Shown here: positions 34,201 to 46,015 of the stretch, in pieces
Numbering within the stretch: the first letter of the stretch is position 1
Layout of the letters: each line of letters starts with the position of its first letter
Assembly (NCBI GenBank): GCA_035048485.1
Contig: CM068585.1
Span: forward strand, 51,193,686 to 51,257,685
Source: Pteria penguin
Lineage: Eukaryota; Mollusca; Bivalvia; Pterioida; Pteriidae
Reading direction: 5' to 3'
DNA length: 64,000 bases
Notes under the pieces: generated by a model
Told to the model about the DNA's origin: nothing
Database searches by the model: none
What the model saw: the letters and a program-made list of their open reading frames with translations, nothing else
Made by a program: the position numbers and the translations under genes

Positions 34201-37200
34201 AACACAAACTTTGATTATTGATATTGATTAATGTATTGCATTTGCCGTCAGGCGGCCTTTTATCTGCATAAAGCAGGTATGGCCTGGATTCTGGACAAGA
34301 GTTCAGTGACTTTTTTTTTTAAATTGTATGATTTCCCATCCTGGTGTCCTGTTTGAGAGTGAAGGTTACTTTCAATCAGTTTTAATGTACACAGTAGACA
34401 AACTTTCTTTATTTTCATGTAAATATTGTATTGACAAAATTACTCTATAAAATTAAGAACATTATTGTACCTAGTTACATAATAACCAATTGCTGTAACG
34501 TTAGCGTGGCATGTACCCAAAATGATATTGCCTTCTTGAAAATAAAAGGAAAGTACATGTATTTGTATGCATTCACTATACAATAGGAACTGCTCATAAA
34601 CGTAGAGTAATTATCAAGCACAAAGTATGCATATTATACTAACCTTAGATCCTGGTTAGATGTATTCAAACACGAAGGGTCTGAAGCATAAATAATAAAA
34701 CATAACTTACGTTAACTTTGGTGTGTTATTATCGAGATGACATGAATGCTAGTGCCATAGTCATATGGCACCTTTTATTTTCGTCATTTTTTTAAACCAC
34801 AAATGCGATATTGTATTCATTTTAGTGAATGAACATGTTTGAATCATAGAACACTTTCCTGTAAATCTTCCTAGCAACATAAAACTAGAAAGCGTAAATT
34901 GCAGTTGAAGTTAGATTTTTCGTGGACAAAAATTGGATGTTTTTCATAATTGTGCTTGGAAGATTCAGTCGCTTTCAACAATGTTTTTTTTATTCTAACA
35001 TAGAGCCAGAAAGCTATCGTATGAAACTTACATTTGTAGAGTTCGTTAGTGAAATATCCAGTAAATGGACATCCATCACCACTGCACTTATCAACAATAT
35101 TCAGATCACCAGATGTATCAAACAGGGGACAAACTGAAGGTAGATAAAATATTTTCTTCATATGGCAGATAAGCACCAGATTCTTTCACCATAGATAGTG
35201 AGGCCCATCGCAAATGGCTAAGTTCAAATTAATCAAAATGCGGTGTTTGCAATTTTGGCATCAATAATTTATCGGGAAATATTTTTAACATGTAAATCAA
35301 AATCATATCATTAGAATATTCATTTTGTTTTCTTCTCATTTCTCAAATTTCCTCTCATTTGGAGTAGAAATAAAGAAATTAGGGCAATTTAAAAATAGCT
35401 AAAATGATTAATATATCTAACGATACCGCAGCGGTACAGCGAGATGTTTATTTTGCCTTATAATTGACGGCGCGCTTAGAATCAATGAGCATAAAAGCGG
35501 TATGTTCACTGGCGTTGTTCGGGGTCACAGTTGTATCAAATCGAGTGAGGTGAAGTTTTTCAGGTAGATACGTCCATTACCTGTAAACAGCTGATCGCCG
35601 AAGCGAAAACGATGTGCGATGCGGGCACACGTAAGTTTTATATATATATATAATTTTCAGTCTTTAATTTATTTCTACCGGCCCATAATATGCGATAAGT
35701 ATGTTTCCCCCGATTCATTTGATACCATTTTTATGAAAATATACCTAGACATGACTACAAACATTTGAAAATAAAAAGATAGCGTCTTCCTCTTTGCCAA
35801 AACAACGGTCCGCCATATTGTTTTTACGAGTCATTTGATTACATCGATATAGATAGTAAACAATCGTACATTATATAGTTCTCAAATAAGAGAACACATA
35901 ACGAAAACAATGTCTATAGAAGTAATTATGATTATCTTATTTGTGAAAAAATTACCCCGTAGCTATTATTTACAAAGTTTTATTTCTCAAAAGTTTCATT
36001 TCATCATTCTTGATGCAATTTAAAGAACAGCGTGGGCTAATACTTACCATGGACGATTTTTATATTCGAATTGATAATTATTTGTATTTACATTAATTAA
36101 ATATTTGACGATTTCATATAGTTTATTGTAATTTTGTAGCTCTATTAATACGATTTTACACGTGTTTCCTCTGACTCGGGGCGACCTCCACGTGTTGTCG
36201 TATAGAATGATGTACAGAAATACACATTTCAATGTAATAAATACCAAGGCATATATTGTGCGATGAAATAAGACATCATTTCATCATTGAGTTTAAATTG
36301 ACACCACTGTTTACAACTTCAGACTTATATTTTAATTGTAGATAAGTCTAGACCTCTGCGAAAGGAAGGGGGGGGGGGTTAATTTATTCATATTTAAGGC
36401 AGACATTTTTTGTTAAAGGAAAAATGACGAGACTAAGAGCCTCATTCAAATGATTTGGTTTTAATCTTCTTTAATTAATTTTGGTATTTATATCAGTGGC
36501 GAATCCAGAATTTCCGAAATGGGAAGGGGGGGGGGGGGGGGGAGGCGCACAAGTGAAAGTCCAATATAAACCAAAATACTCTGCCAATTTAGGGGCGAAA
36601 TCTGAAGATCTAGGGCGATCACCTGTCACCTGTGCAGCCAAATTATTACGTAATATCACCTCAACCGGCTGTCTGACCCAGCAAGTATCAACCTTCATTT
36701 CGTACATTTTAACAGCTTTCAAGATATTAATTAGCGATCTTAATAAACTGGGTATTCATATTAATGAAAGACAATGACTAATTATCAGGCTTCCTGTTAA
36801 TTGTGGATTATCATGAAGGAGACATAAAGAACAGGACTTGAAATCAACCAAACTTTACGACAATTTGTATTTATGAAGAGTTTATATTTGAGATTATAAC
36901 ACTCTTATTAAAAGTTTTTATGTTTTTAAAATAATGAATATAATACATATAGTAGATTAATATAAAAACTAAGCTATACTATGATAAATTAAAAGGTATG
37001 TGATATTTTTCACATTTTTTAAAAGAGTTACCCGCCCCTGATTTAGGTACAAATATTTTTGCTTATAAAGAGCATATTTTTTGTCATACAAACTAAATTC
37101 CTTCAAATATCCTTATAAGTAACCATTTTAAATAAGTTTTACATTATTATAAATCGTTGTATAAGTTTTTAGAAAAATGACCTTGGACATTTGGACTTCG

Positions 37201-40200
37201 TCATTTTCATCAAAGTAAAAAAGCATTCTTCGTCAAGTTTAAGAGATTATATTTGAGATGATAAGACTTACAACCAATGTTTTTATCTTTTTTCGTAATA
37301 CCTGTAGTACATAAAGTAGATTAATATAAATAAATCACAAATTTAATGCATAACTAATTAAGTTCTACACTCATAAAACTGCGAGGTTGTGCATTTTCAT
37401 TTGTTTGAAAAAGGTGTGAAAATGCAATATTGTCCATTTTCAGATCCTCATATCTTGTAAAGTACTCGAGATAAACCAATGAAATTTTCAGAGTTTGTTG
37501 ACTATAAAATATGCTTTGTAACTTACTTATTTTTTGGTATATTGTGATACAAGTAAATTATTTATAGGTATCTAAAAAGTGTATCTCATGTGTTTTTAAG
37601 GAAAGGGTTTGGGCCTCCCTACCATAGATCTATTTTTACATCGGAAAAGAACATCAGCTGTCTATCTTCCACAAACAACTCGTGACATACACTGATCCAT
37701 ATTTCAATCAAGCAAGCGACATTTTGCAGTCTTTTGATGATATTATATTTGTGACGTCATAATCAAATGGGCGACATCTCAGACAGTCTGTAATTTTAGA
37801 ACAGAAGCATTTTGCGCTAAAAATTTTGCCTTCCATTAAATTTTGATTGATATATTCGTATTGTGTTTGTATTGTGTCTTCACCTTATGGAGTTTGTACC
37901 ACTCACATTACTATAGGAAAGACATCCTAGATCCAGAGATCACAGGTTTACTATTAAGTGTTATTGAGGGGAAAATATTCTAAAAAAAAAAAAAAAAAAG
38001 AAGGGGGATAGATCAAATGACAATGTCAAAATAGAAAAATAATAGGTGGCAAATGAACGGTTTTAATATTATATAGAGAAAACCATGAAGTCTCTATTCC
38101 TTGGGTTCAAAGAATATAGCCACAGTTTAAGATTTTGAGAAAAGGATTTAAGTCCAGTTTAAATATGAGTAGATCAAACGTCATATGGTGAAGTGCTTTT
38201 GGCATGCGTATAATATAATTTTGCAACATTTTCTTAATTGTTTCTCTCTAAGGAACATGAAAATACAAGTTATATACATATATTATTTAGATATTAACAT
38301 GGTAAACTTGAGGCATCGGATTAAATGTACTACCGTTGAATGACGATTTTACAATATCATAATGAATTTGAATGTTAATATAATTTTAATGCGCCTTTAA
38401 AATTTTCGTATATAAATTTTAAAGATTTAGCCAGCAAAATTAAAAACAGCAACCTTTTTCTTTCATGGATCAGAAACTGGCCTTGTAACACTGAATATTT
38501 AGTAACCCCCCCCCCCTCCCCCCTTTTCCCGACAGCACGGGTCATTGGGTGTTTTGTCACTTTGGAGTAAAGGAACGGAAAGGAATAGGAGATTGTGCCT
38601 TTTTGGTCATTTCTGCATTTAATTTGTGGTTATTAATTAATCAACACAAGCTGACCACGACCGCAGCAATACACGAGCGGCGTCAGTATAGTAAGGATTA
38701 AGCTGGGTTTCCATCAAACTGATTAAAACCATATCTATATTCCGCTTCTGTATTTGTAAATGGTTTTAATCAGATTGGGTTTCAATGAAGTGGGAAAAAA
38801 ACGTGTTTTCGGTGCGTAATATTTCGGCAATGAACAATAAATAATGAATAATAATAATAATAATAATGATAATAACAAACGACATATTAACAGATTTTGT
38901 GACGTAGCTAACCCAAAGATATGATCGTGCACATGTTACAAAAATAATCTTTAAACTATTGCCACGGGTCAATTCAAGTTTTATTTTATGAAATTCTGAA
39001 TTTAATTATTTATAAATTGATAATTTTACGCGAATTCCACATTCATTTTGTTTGTTTTGAGTATGTTACTCAATTTACCGTCCTATATCGGCAAAGCATA
39101 CGTCGTACAATCGAAAGTTTTGCAAATGTCATTGCATTATTTACTAAGTTTTATTGTGCGATTCCTCGACGGCTTCTGCCCTACAGCTAGGTGAGATGTC
39201 TTTCCCTTTTTCTTTGAGGAAACAGTCAATACCATGTGAAAACTCATAACAGCGGTGCTTTTTAACGGGTTTTCATTTGTAAATTGACTGATGAAAAAAG
39301 ATCTGATAATGAACAACTGTAATGCAGCACAAATTTGGAAATGTGACAAAGGTTAGGGGCGGACAAAGGGTAAAGTTCGCCGCCCGGCAGCCTGCATTTC
39401 TGACTTTTGATCTTTTGGGCAAGGAAGGATTACCATTTAACAGATAACCATTTCCCTTTATACGAGGGGAAACCAGTACTATCCACATCCGGTTTGGAGA
39501 CAAACCGAACACGCAGATGGCTATAATGGTCTCAGAATGCAACATCTGCATCTGTTGTTTTAAACATTTTGCAGGGGAGGCCCTCCAGACCCTCACCTGA
39601 AGGAGAGGAAACCCATTCCCTCCTCTGCGCTTCGAACCGATATTAGTCTCATACACTTGGCAGTGAACCGTCTGGATCCGCCACTGATAGAAAATCTGTA
39701 GCATTTCAACAGCAGAATTGTCTTTGATTTTATTCCTTTTCAACATTTAATAATTTTACGTTTTATCACCGTTATAATTTCTTCGTCTCGTCTTGTCCGT
39801 GGTGGATACCTTGGTCATCAAAATGACGTTTATCTGTTTGCCTGATACCAGTCCCCTCCATTTTCAATCGGTTTTTTATTGTCAGAGACAATTTTTTTTT
39901 TCAAATGGAGACTCCCGTGTAAAATCATATACAGTGAGGTGCAGTCCTAACATAACATTATGTTCACGTCGCGTTAACGTGAAGTTTGCTTTCCTCGTGC
40001 GCTCAGGACTGCTGAGCACACGCGTTTGCGTTAACGCAGATTTCCACGTGAACTTAATTTCGAGACCGCGTGAACGCGCTTGACTGCCGCGTGAACGTGC
40101 TTGACAGCCACGTTCGCTTTGCTTACAACTTATAACTTGTATTAACATGTTCATATAGAAGAATTTGAAGGAAAATAGATATATATATATATATATATTG

Positions 40201-43200
40201 TGTATATAAATATTAAAACATATAAATAAAATATTTAGAATTAAAGAAAACCCTTCCGAATTAAGGGATATTTTTAAAAACATTGAACAGAATTTCCGAA
40301 CAATGACTTTAATTAGATTCTTACTTTAGGAAAAGAATAATAATATTAATAATAATAATGAAATTAAAATCAATAAAGATAATAATAATGATGATAACTA
40401 CTATATTTATAAATAAGAAAATAGCTTTATCAAAATTAATAATAATAAATACATAAATAAGAAACACGTGTAAATACATAAAGTTATAAATGAATCAACA
40501 AATAAGAAATAGATATATAAATAAATTAAATAAAAATAAATAAATAAATGAAATTAGAAAGTAATCATGCTAGTATAAACTGACGAAGTTTTTTTTTTTT
40601 CATAAATACCTTCTTGCATGTCTACGCGATAATTTCCTTTGCTATATTACATATGAAATCCTTAATGCAGGGTGTCATTTTAAAATAACATTTAATACAC
40701 GTTTTTACGGCAACATTCGCGGTAATTTAATTAGATCCATTTTATTTTCTCCGTCCGCACTGCATAGAGAATTGCAAATATAGACATGTGAACGTGCGAC
40801 GGACCGAGCGCACGCGGGAATAAATTGCGTTAACGCAAATTCCCTCCCGCGTTAACGCGGGGAGTGCACGCGCGTCCGGTCGAGCAGTCCTGGCACGTGT
40901 GCTAAAGCAGTCCTCGCGACTGCTTTTCGCGTTAACATGAATGAATGTTATGTTAGGACTGCACCCATCTGTACTCGAACAAAGATCAACAGAAGACTTG
41001 TACGTGAACAAAGACAGTGCCGGAAATCAGTTGAAAAATAAATAAATTTCAGAACATTTAACGTGTTATAAGGGAGATATAACTGTACCAAATAATGAAC
41101 CTTCTTTATCGACTTTCTAGTCACGAAATACATTAAATAGTCGGTATTTGTGCTGCCTTAGCAATGGCAGATTTAGAGTGTCTCACATTTTTACAACTAA
41201 ATCCCCAGATTTAGCACCAAAAGTGACCGAATATTCTGGCTAATACTTGACGTTCCCTTTCCTTTTCAAAAATCCCGGATCCTCCAATCCCTAGCACACA
41301 GGAGGTGACAAATCCTTTATATATAAAACTAAATGAATCAGCTAACATGTAAATTTTACTCATATAAGCTTTTTGAACTACCAGTATCATGAAATAAATA
41401 TGCATATTCTGGGTGGTCATTATTTTTCTATTGAATCATGAAAAGAAACCTATGTATACGATATGCATTACCAACAATTCTTAACTTGTGATGCAACCCC
41501 TTCACTTTTCATTGTAACGTTCGCGTTCAAGTACGAGTACGAGTTCGAGTCCGCTCGATCTGGAGATGTCTATTACAAATATATTTAGAGCATCGTTTTC
41601 CTCATTCTGAGGATATAGAAAACGGACTTCCTCGTCAAAACCAATAAATAACTGTGTGTTATCTTTAATAGATTCTGACGTTAAATGCGAGGAGATTGAT
41701 ACATTCCCTGTACATAAGCATAAACAAGAAGTATAGTAAAACTGTGAGCATTCTGCCCGAGTGGAGAAATAGAAAATGTACGTTATATATCCTACGTCCG
41801 TCCCATTAAAGATTTATCAGTACCCAACCTTTAATGCAATTAAAACAAAATAATAATTTCGACTTTTATATTAGTTTTATAGAGGCGTCGATTATGATGT
41901 CATGTTAAAATAGGATGTGTTATAGCTTTTTCAATTATTTGTGAATATTATGGATACATATTTTTTCATGATACTTAAATGGTTAGCATTTGGACACTAA
42001 TTGATTCCTCGGTAGTATGATCGAAACGACATCTATAAATAATTTATGTCAGCAGCATCAGATACGCGGCAACCAATGTAGATTAATTGATTCTTTGGAC
42101 CGAACACATTTTTCAGATAAAATACATGAGGATAAGTCACATTAAATTTCAATATTTTGATATTTATTCTAATTTTACATTGACAAAATTATAGATTTTA
42201 CTGGAATTCGGAAGCTGTAATAAAACTATTATTAAAGAATATAGAAAAACTTATTACTAATTATGTTGACAATTTGGTTAAGGTTAGATGGGAATAATGA
42301 ACGAAATCTTTCATAAAAATCCGACCGAATCGAAATTATCAAAAAAGAAAAACCTACAACGAAATCAAGTGTAAATAAGGGCCTAGTTATGAAAAAGGAC
42401 ATATCCAAACGTTATTGTGATAGCCGTTTTTCTTTTACTCAATTTTAATTAGCCGTGACTTAACTGATTGTCTAGAACTAGTAAGCTGAAAATCACAAAG
42501 GACCTCTGTTCCGTGCCTTTCATAATTTGACAAGAGAGAGAGGGAGATGTAGCATACATTATATATTAAATCTGTGTGCTTGAAAGACAAAAAATAAAAA
42601 AGATCTTAAAACTAAATTTTTAAAGACGGACAGTCGTACAAACACATACCGACAGGCGATCTGATTACTATAATGTACCCATATATCTTAGTCCATAAGT
42701 TATACGAGAACGGTATTCAATTACAATCATTTTCTTCCAATTGCAAACCGATTAACTAATTAATTTCAAAGAAAAAGCACGTAGAAAATTTACAAACGAC
42801 TTTTTGATAACTGACTTTTATGCCAAAAACACTTGGAATAAACTTCATTCGGCAATTGTTGATGTGAAATTGTTGCGATAAAAAAAATTCCAAAATTATG
42901 AAAAACGGCTTTTAAGAGATTCATAAAAGTGTGTACCATATAGTGAACATTCACACACAACACTATATTTATAACTATTATAGTGATTTGTGATACTTTG
43001 ATATATGATAGAATTATAAAATATTCATCTGTGGAAGTAATACTAGTTGATTTCATTTATTTGTGAAAACATGTTTTCCGTTGAACATTATATTAACATA
43101 AAACAATGTAATAAAAGGAAATAAATCGTAGTAATAATAATGATTAATTAATACACATAAAAGGACATGTTACATAACGTAGGAAGGAAATTAGAAAAGA

Positions 43201-43548
43201 AAATATACTTCCACATTTAGTTGTTGGAACTAAAACGATAATGAAAGTAAAATTTCTAAATATGAAACATTTAAGATGGGTTATCAATATTATAATTAAT
43301 GATGAGATACACTCACATCCTTTTCCCAGCGATATCGGAAAAGCGCAAAATTCAAACTCTCTGCCATGTACTGAAATTCCACAATGGTATGTTAAAGATC
43401 CACATGAAAATACAGACTCCTGATTCTTCCATGAAATTTCGTCTTTGGGGCATGGTAATACATGAGGCGTTTGATAAACCATTATGAGATAAATAGTCAA
43501 TAAGTAGTTGTATCGGGTGAAGTTTTTTAGAATTATTAATGTCCACAT
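31229..43548 (-). CDS. Cys-rich single-pass membrane receptor-like protein, copy B, seven coding exons
   Basis: Exons in order: 43,317-43,548; 35,032-35,133; 34,644-34,680; 34,095-34,185; 32,893-32,941; 32,630-32,696; 31,229-31,475. Each junction is AG/GT and the phases (1,1,2,0,1,2) agree, giving 274 residues with no stop. The start is MWTLIILKNF with a hydrophobic leader (LLTIYLIMVY). The ectodomain has eight cysteines at 33, 49, 56, 68, 79, 94, 99 and 115, in PCPKDEISW, YHCGIS, EFCAF, FCPLFD, CSGDGCPFTGYF and YKYPSCL contexts. A Ser/Thr-rich stalk follows, then a membrane segment at about 163-187 (SVVINVVIAIYLMIL) with NKCLKR on the cytosolic side. The acidic tail has one YCEV (YxxV) motif. 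Weakest point: the exon 4 donor TCG/GTTTTT. I know similar uncharacterised bivalve proteins; ligand and role are unknown. Introns carry transposons. Confidence 0.75.
31675..31795 (-). repeat. Retroelement 3' tail motif copy
   Basis: Minus strand reads GGGCATTCACGGATGG, GGAGACGCTCACTCC, GGGCACCTAGTCTTACCTCT and GGGGTCCGTGAATGTCCACC. It is close to the copy at 49,505-49,595, with shared flanking GTGAATG words, and lies in the last intron of receptor B. Confidence 0.6.
31880..31975 (-). repeat. Retroelement 3' tail motif copy
   Basis: Minus strand reads GACGGGTATGACCGGTCGGC, GAATGCTTACTCCTCC and GGCACCTGATCCCGCCCCTG. It is downstream, in the same orientation, of the RT fragment at 32,090, and they probably belong to one element. 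Confidence 0.6.
32085..32403 (-). pseudogene. Reverse transcriptase C-terminal fragment, decayed
   Basis: FRLYDDFSFPIVNFPYTSS then PAYGVYITQLIRYGRASSEY and GEKLLKQRYDIS in one frame (32,212-32,403). After a frame change come FHGRYNDLICSYDVSLSDRL and TSLFHSN, ending at TAA near 32,085. Same family as 7.5 kb. The KRD of the usual YDKRDD is missing. It lies in the last intron of receptor B. Confidence 0.75.
32395..32545 (-). repeat. Retroelement-associated block shared with 49,597-49,740
   Basis: Both blocks carry ATATAATTCAGCACTGTATAT, GTGAACAAA with a TGTGTAGA follow-on, CAACATCAGGA-like words and AACTTAAGT or ACTTAAGTCAAAC, all in the same orientation. At 49.6 kb the block joins straight to a tail motif, while here RT coding sequence lies between them. 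Confidence 0.6.
33450..33715 (-). repeat. tRNA-derived SINE, near full length
   Basis: Minus strand: ACCGGCGTGACCTGGTGGTA head, GGGATTCGAGTCCCGC B box, CCTTTCGGATGAGACAGTAA body, and tail GTGGCGTTAAACAAAAATCA. Its right flank (TACGGAAAATAAACACGATTG) also flanks the copy at 15,455, so both include a further shared segment (CAAACGCGTTGAACAATTAC), making the family unit longer than the tRNA-related part. Confidence 0.8.
35140..39344. other. Long intron of receptor B, nothing coding
   Basis: AT-rich with a G run (36,527-36,542), an A run (37,983-37,999) and a C run (38,507-38,514). A CAGTGGCGAATCCAGAA motif at 36,493 matches the terminus at 39,668-39,690. No exon was seen. Confidence 0.4.
39345..39690. 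repeat. Unclassified repeat ending in CAGTGGCGGATCCAG (minus)
   Basis: A GC-rich block unlike its surroundings. It is bounded by GGGGCGGACAAAGGGTAAAG at the left and, on the minus strand, TATCAGTGGCGGATCCAGAC at the right. The CAG-starting terminus is typical of hAT elements. A matching terminus in the other orientation is at 36,490. Confidence 0.45.
39939..40964. mobile_element. Non-autonomous DNA transposon with GTGCAGTCCTAACATAACATT ends
   Basis: Terminal inverted repeats GTGCAGTCCTAACATAACAT begin at 39,939 and end at 40,964. The outer 150-200 bases on each side are packed with GCGTTAACG and CACGTGAAC-type palindromes and short copies of AGGACTGCT. The core (40,160-40,600) is AT-rich with AATAAATA runs and no ORF. 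Target duplication is not clear. It is in the first intron of receptor B; a shorter copy is at 9,155. Confidence 0.75.
40965..43316. other. Intron 1 of receptor B, nothing recognised
   Basis: AT-rich. No exon or known repeat seen. Confidence 0.35.
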
Positions 43549-43589
43549 GATAACGCAATTGTTTCCTAGGCCATCAGTATGAGTTTCGC

Positions 43590-43735
43590 ACGGTTTTATG
43601 TCTGACCTGTAAAGTAATGCTGCACTTCCTCAATCATTGCGGATTTCGCTGTTGAATATGTTTATTTTAGAGTCGACATCGTTGATGGTGAGTGGCACGG
43701 AAAAGAAATGTAACAACATGCATTGAAAAGGAAAC
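43590..43735 (-). other. 5' flank of receptor B shared with copy A
   Basis: Matches 985-1,085. It contains an ATG-led frame (MIEEVQHYFT) that could be an upstream exon or uORF. The base after it reads GTCAGA, but no acceptor at a normal distance links it to the coding exon, so I treat it as 5' UTR. Confidence 0.45.
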
Positions 43736-43739
43736 GGCA

Positions 43740-45845
43740 TAATAATCAATGCATATTGACTATACTCTCGTCAATATAATTAGTTTTGTCAATTATGCTT
43801 AATCAAGTGTACTTATTAAATATTAACTATGCAAAAATACAATAATTTTGAGACTAAGACCAATCTCATTAAAACTCGATCTATCACGCTCCTTAGTTTT
43901 ATCATGTTTGCTCTGGTAGATTTCAATACACTACATAGCAGTTCATCTCGGATCGACTTTGGACACGGAACAACCTTCGTTGATAAATAAACTAGATTGA
44001 ATAAGTTTTACTTTAACAATTTAAGTATTTTTATTATGCAAACAATACTTGTAACAGTGCTTACTGCAATTAAGAGTTGTTCCTCTTTTTTTACTGCGTG
44101 GAACGCATCACAATACAAAAAGGGTAGGGTAACATCATTAAAGTATGTACCGCACGTAGGCATGGTGTTGCGTGATATCACTCAGTTCGAACAAACTTCA
44201 GTTATGACCTAATAAAGGACTGCAATGTATAAATTTCATAGGTTAGAACACATTCCATCATGATTTTTTATTAGGGCGTATATGCATAAACGTATGTAAT
44301 AGTATTCAATAAAAAACACGGTTATTTTATTATTATGACAAGTAACTGATAACTTTTTTAAGGTAAAGTCGACTTACATAAAAGTACATTAAGCGTATTT
44401 GATATTTTAGATTTGAAATTTTTATATGCTCTATAATGTAGCTATGTTTCTTGTTTTATCAATGACGTCGTCCTCAGCAGGGAATTCTTTGAGTCATTTA
44501 GAAAAAAGGTTAGTCAAGGGAAAGGGGTGATCTCTGAGACTATCTAAAATGAATCGACGGGTATGAACTAAAGTGTTAAAATCATAATGCTTATTACATT
44601 GTTCCCATCGTGAAATACAGGAAAGAGGATTCTACTATATGACAGTAGTCCTCAGTCTCTGTTCCGCTGAAAGGGTCAAAGTCTCAAGTCAAATGTTGTT
44701 TGACATAAAATTATATTTATAATAATAATGTAAAATACTAAGTAGGCAGTGTCAGGAAAATATTCATGGAGCCTCAAAACAAGACCAAGTACTACGAAGG
44801 ATATTTTTTTTTCATTTTGCTTTCTTTTTAAATCACCTTTACTTCGTTTCGCTTATTGTGTATGCTGTTGGAATTCATAATGTTCCTTGCAACACTCGTT
44901 CCCTGTCACAACCTGTACCATCGAAGTGACTAATATCTTATGAGCAACATGAAACAGTCATGTGAACCTGTTAGACTTTTGCATGATGTAATACGAAAGA
45001 ACATTGAATTCTGTGAATTTCATATCAGTTTCTATTGAAACTGACAGCAAAAATATAACCTCGTTCTATTTATATCTAACATCAGTATCTAAATTCATCA
45101 TCTGGAATCGGAAACAGTGATGAATTACTGTCTTCAGTGCTGAGTTTACAACTGAACTATGCTGATGTTTATTTTCAGTTACAGTGACCATAAAATTGAC
45201 CTTTTGACCCCAAAATCTATCCCACCCTAACCTATTGTAAGGAATCGGGTTACTACGTTACCTATGGATACGCTACCTACATGTATAGATCGCCGTTACT
45301 TAAAGAACGTCACCCCTGGATCCACCCATTGATCTACTGAAAGCTGTGTACCTGTAGTGGATAGTGTGATCGAATGACTCTATTATTTAAGTTTGGTGCG
45401 AACTCTTAAACATCTCATGGTCAATAGACTCTATTATGATAGACTGTAGTAAACTCTCACTAGTTGTATTATATGTCGACTATTCTTGATATACATTTGT
45501 TGCACCATGTGGCTTCGTGTAGTATGACAGTGATAATAGTAAGATTTGATTTATTGTGACTGTGGATATAATTGTACATCGGGAAATAGAATTCAGACTT
45601 AAACCTGATTTCGATCATCGTATATGCCCCCCCCCCCCCCCCCCCCCATTTCTTACAACACGTAGCCATCACTGCCTTACCCTTTTGAGGGTTTCATTAC
45701 AGATAAAAACCTTTCATCGACTTGTACATTTCGTCGCATACACAACGCCGTAAGAAACCAAACAACGTGAAGTACTGCCCTACACGGTTCCTAATCTCGT
45801 GCAGTAATAATCAACGCAAACTGCTGCCTTACACTTTACATGTTG
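43740..45845. other. Intergenic; one poly-C run
   Basis: No gene recognised. A 21-base C run at 45,627-45,647 may be misassembled. Confidence 0.4.
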
Positions 45846-46015
45846 GTTGGTTGATTAGTGTTTTTACGTAGCTTTCAACAATATTTCAGTTATATCGCGA
45901 CATGGAAGCAGGAGGTTACCAACTTCTTAAACATAGTGGCGCAACCCGGGAATCGAACCCGGATCGTCGGCGCCGCAAGCCAAGCGCTTAACCACTACAC
46001 CACGCCTGCCCCCTA
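45846..46015 (-). repeat. tRNA-derived SINE of a second family
   Basis: Minus strand: GGGCAGGCGTGGTGTAGTGG, TTAAGCGCTTGGCTTGCGGC, then GGTTCGATTCCCGGGTTGCG, then a body ending in CAACCAACC on the minus strand. Different head and body from the 15,455 family. Confidence 0.75.

Noticed and set aside
39273..39746. 157-residue minus-strand ORF
   Set aside because: It crosses the boundaries of the repeat at 39,345-39,690 and shows no domain. Its length comes from the GC-rich repeat.
43590..43640. Upstream exon MIEEVQHYFT for receptor B
   Set aside because: The only acceptor would leave an intron of about 41 bases, and copy A lacks the ATG. The downstream ATG gives a proper leader.
45930..46012. 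Possible tRNA gene (A and B boxes present)
   Set aside because: The boxes continue into a SINE body and the acceptor stem does not close. The other tRNA-like stretches (25.7, 29.14, 21.67 kb) were rejected for the same reason.
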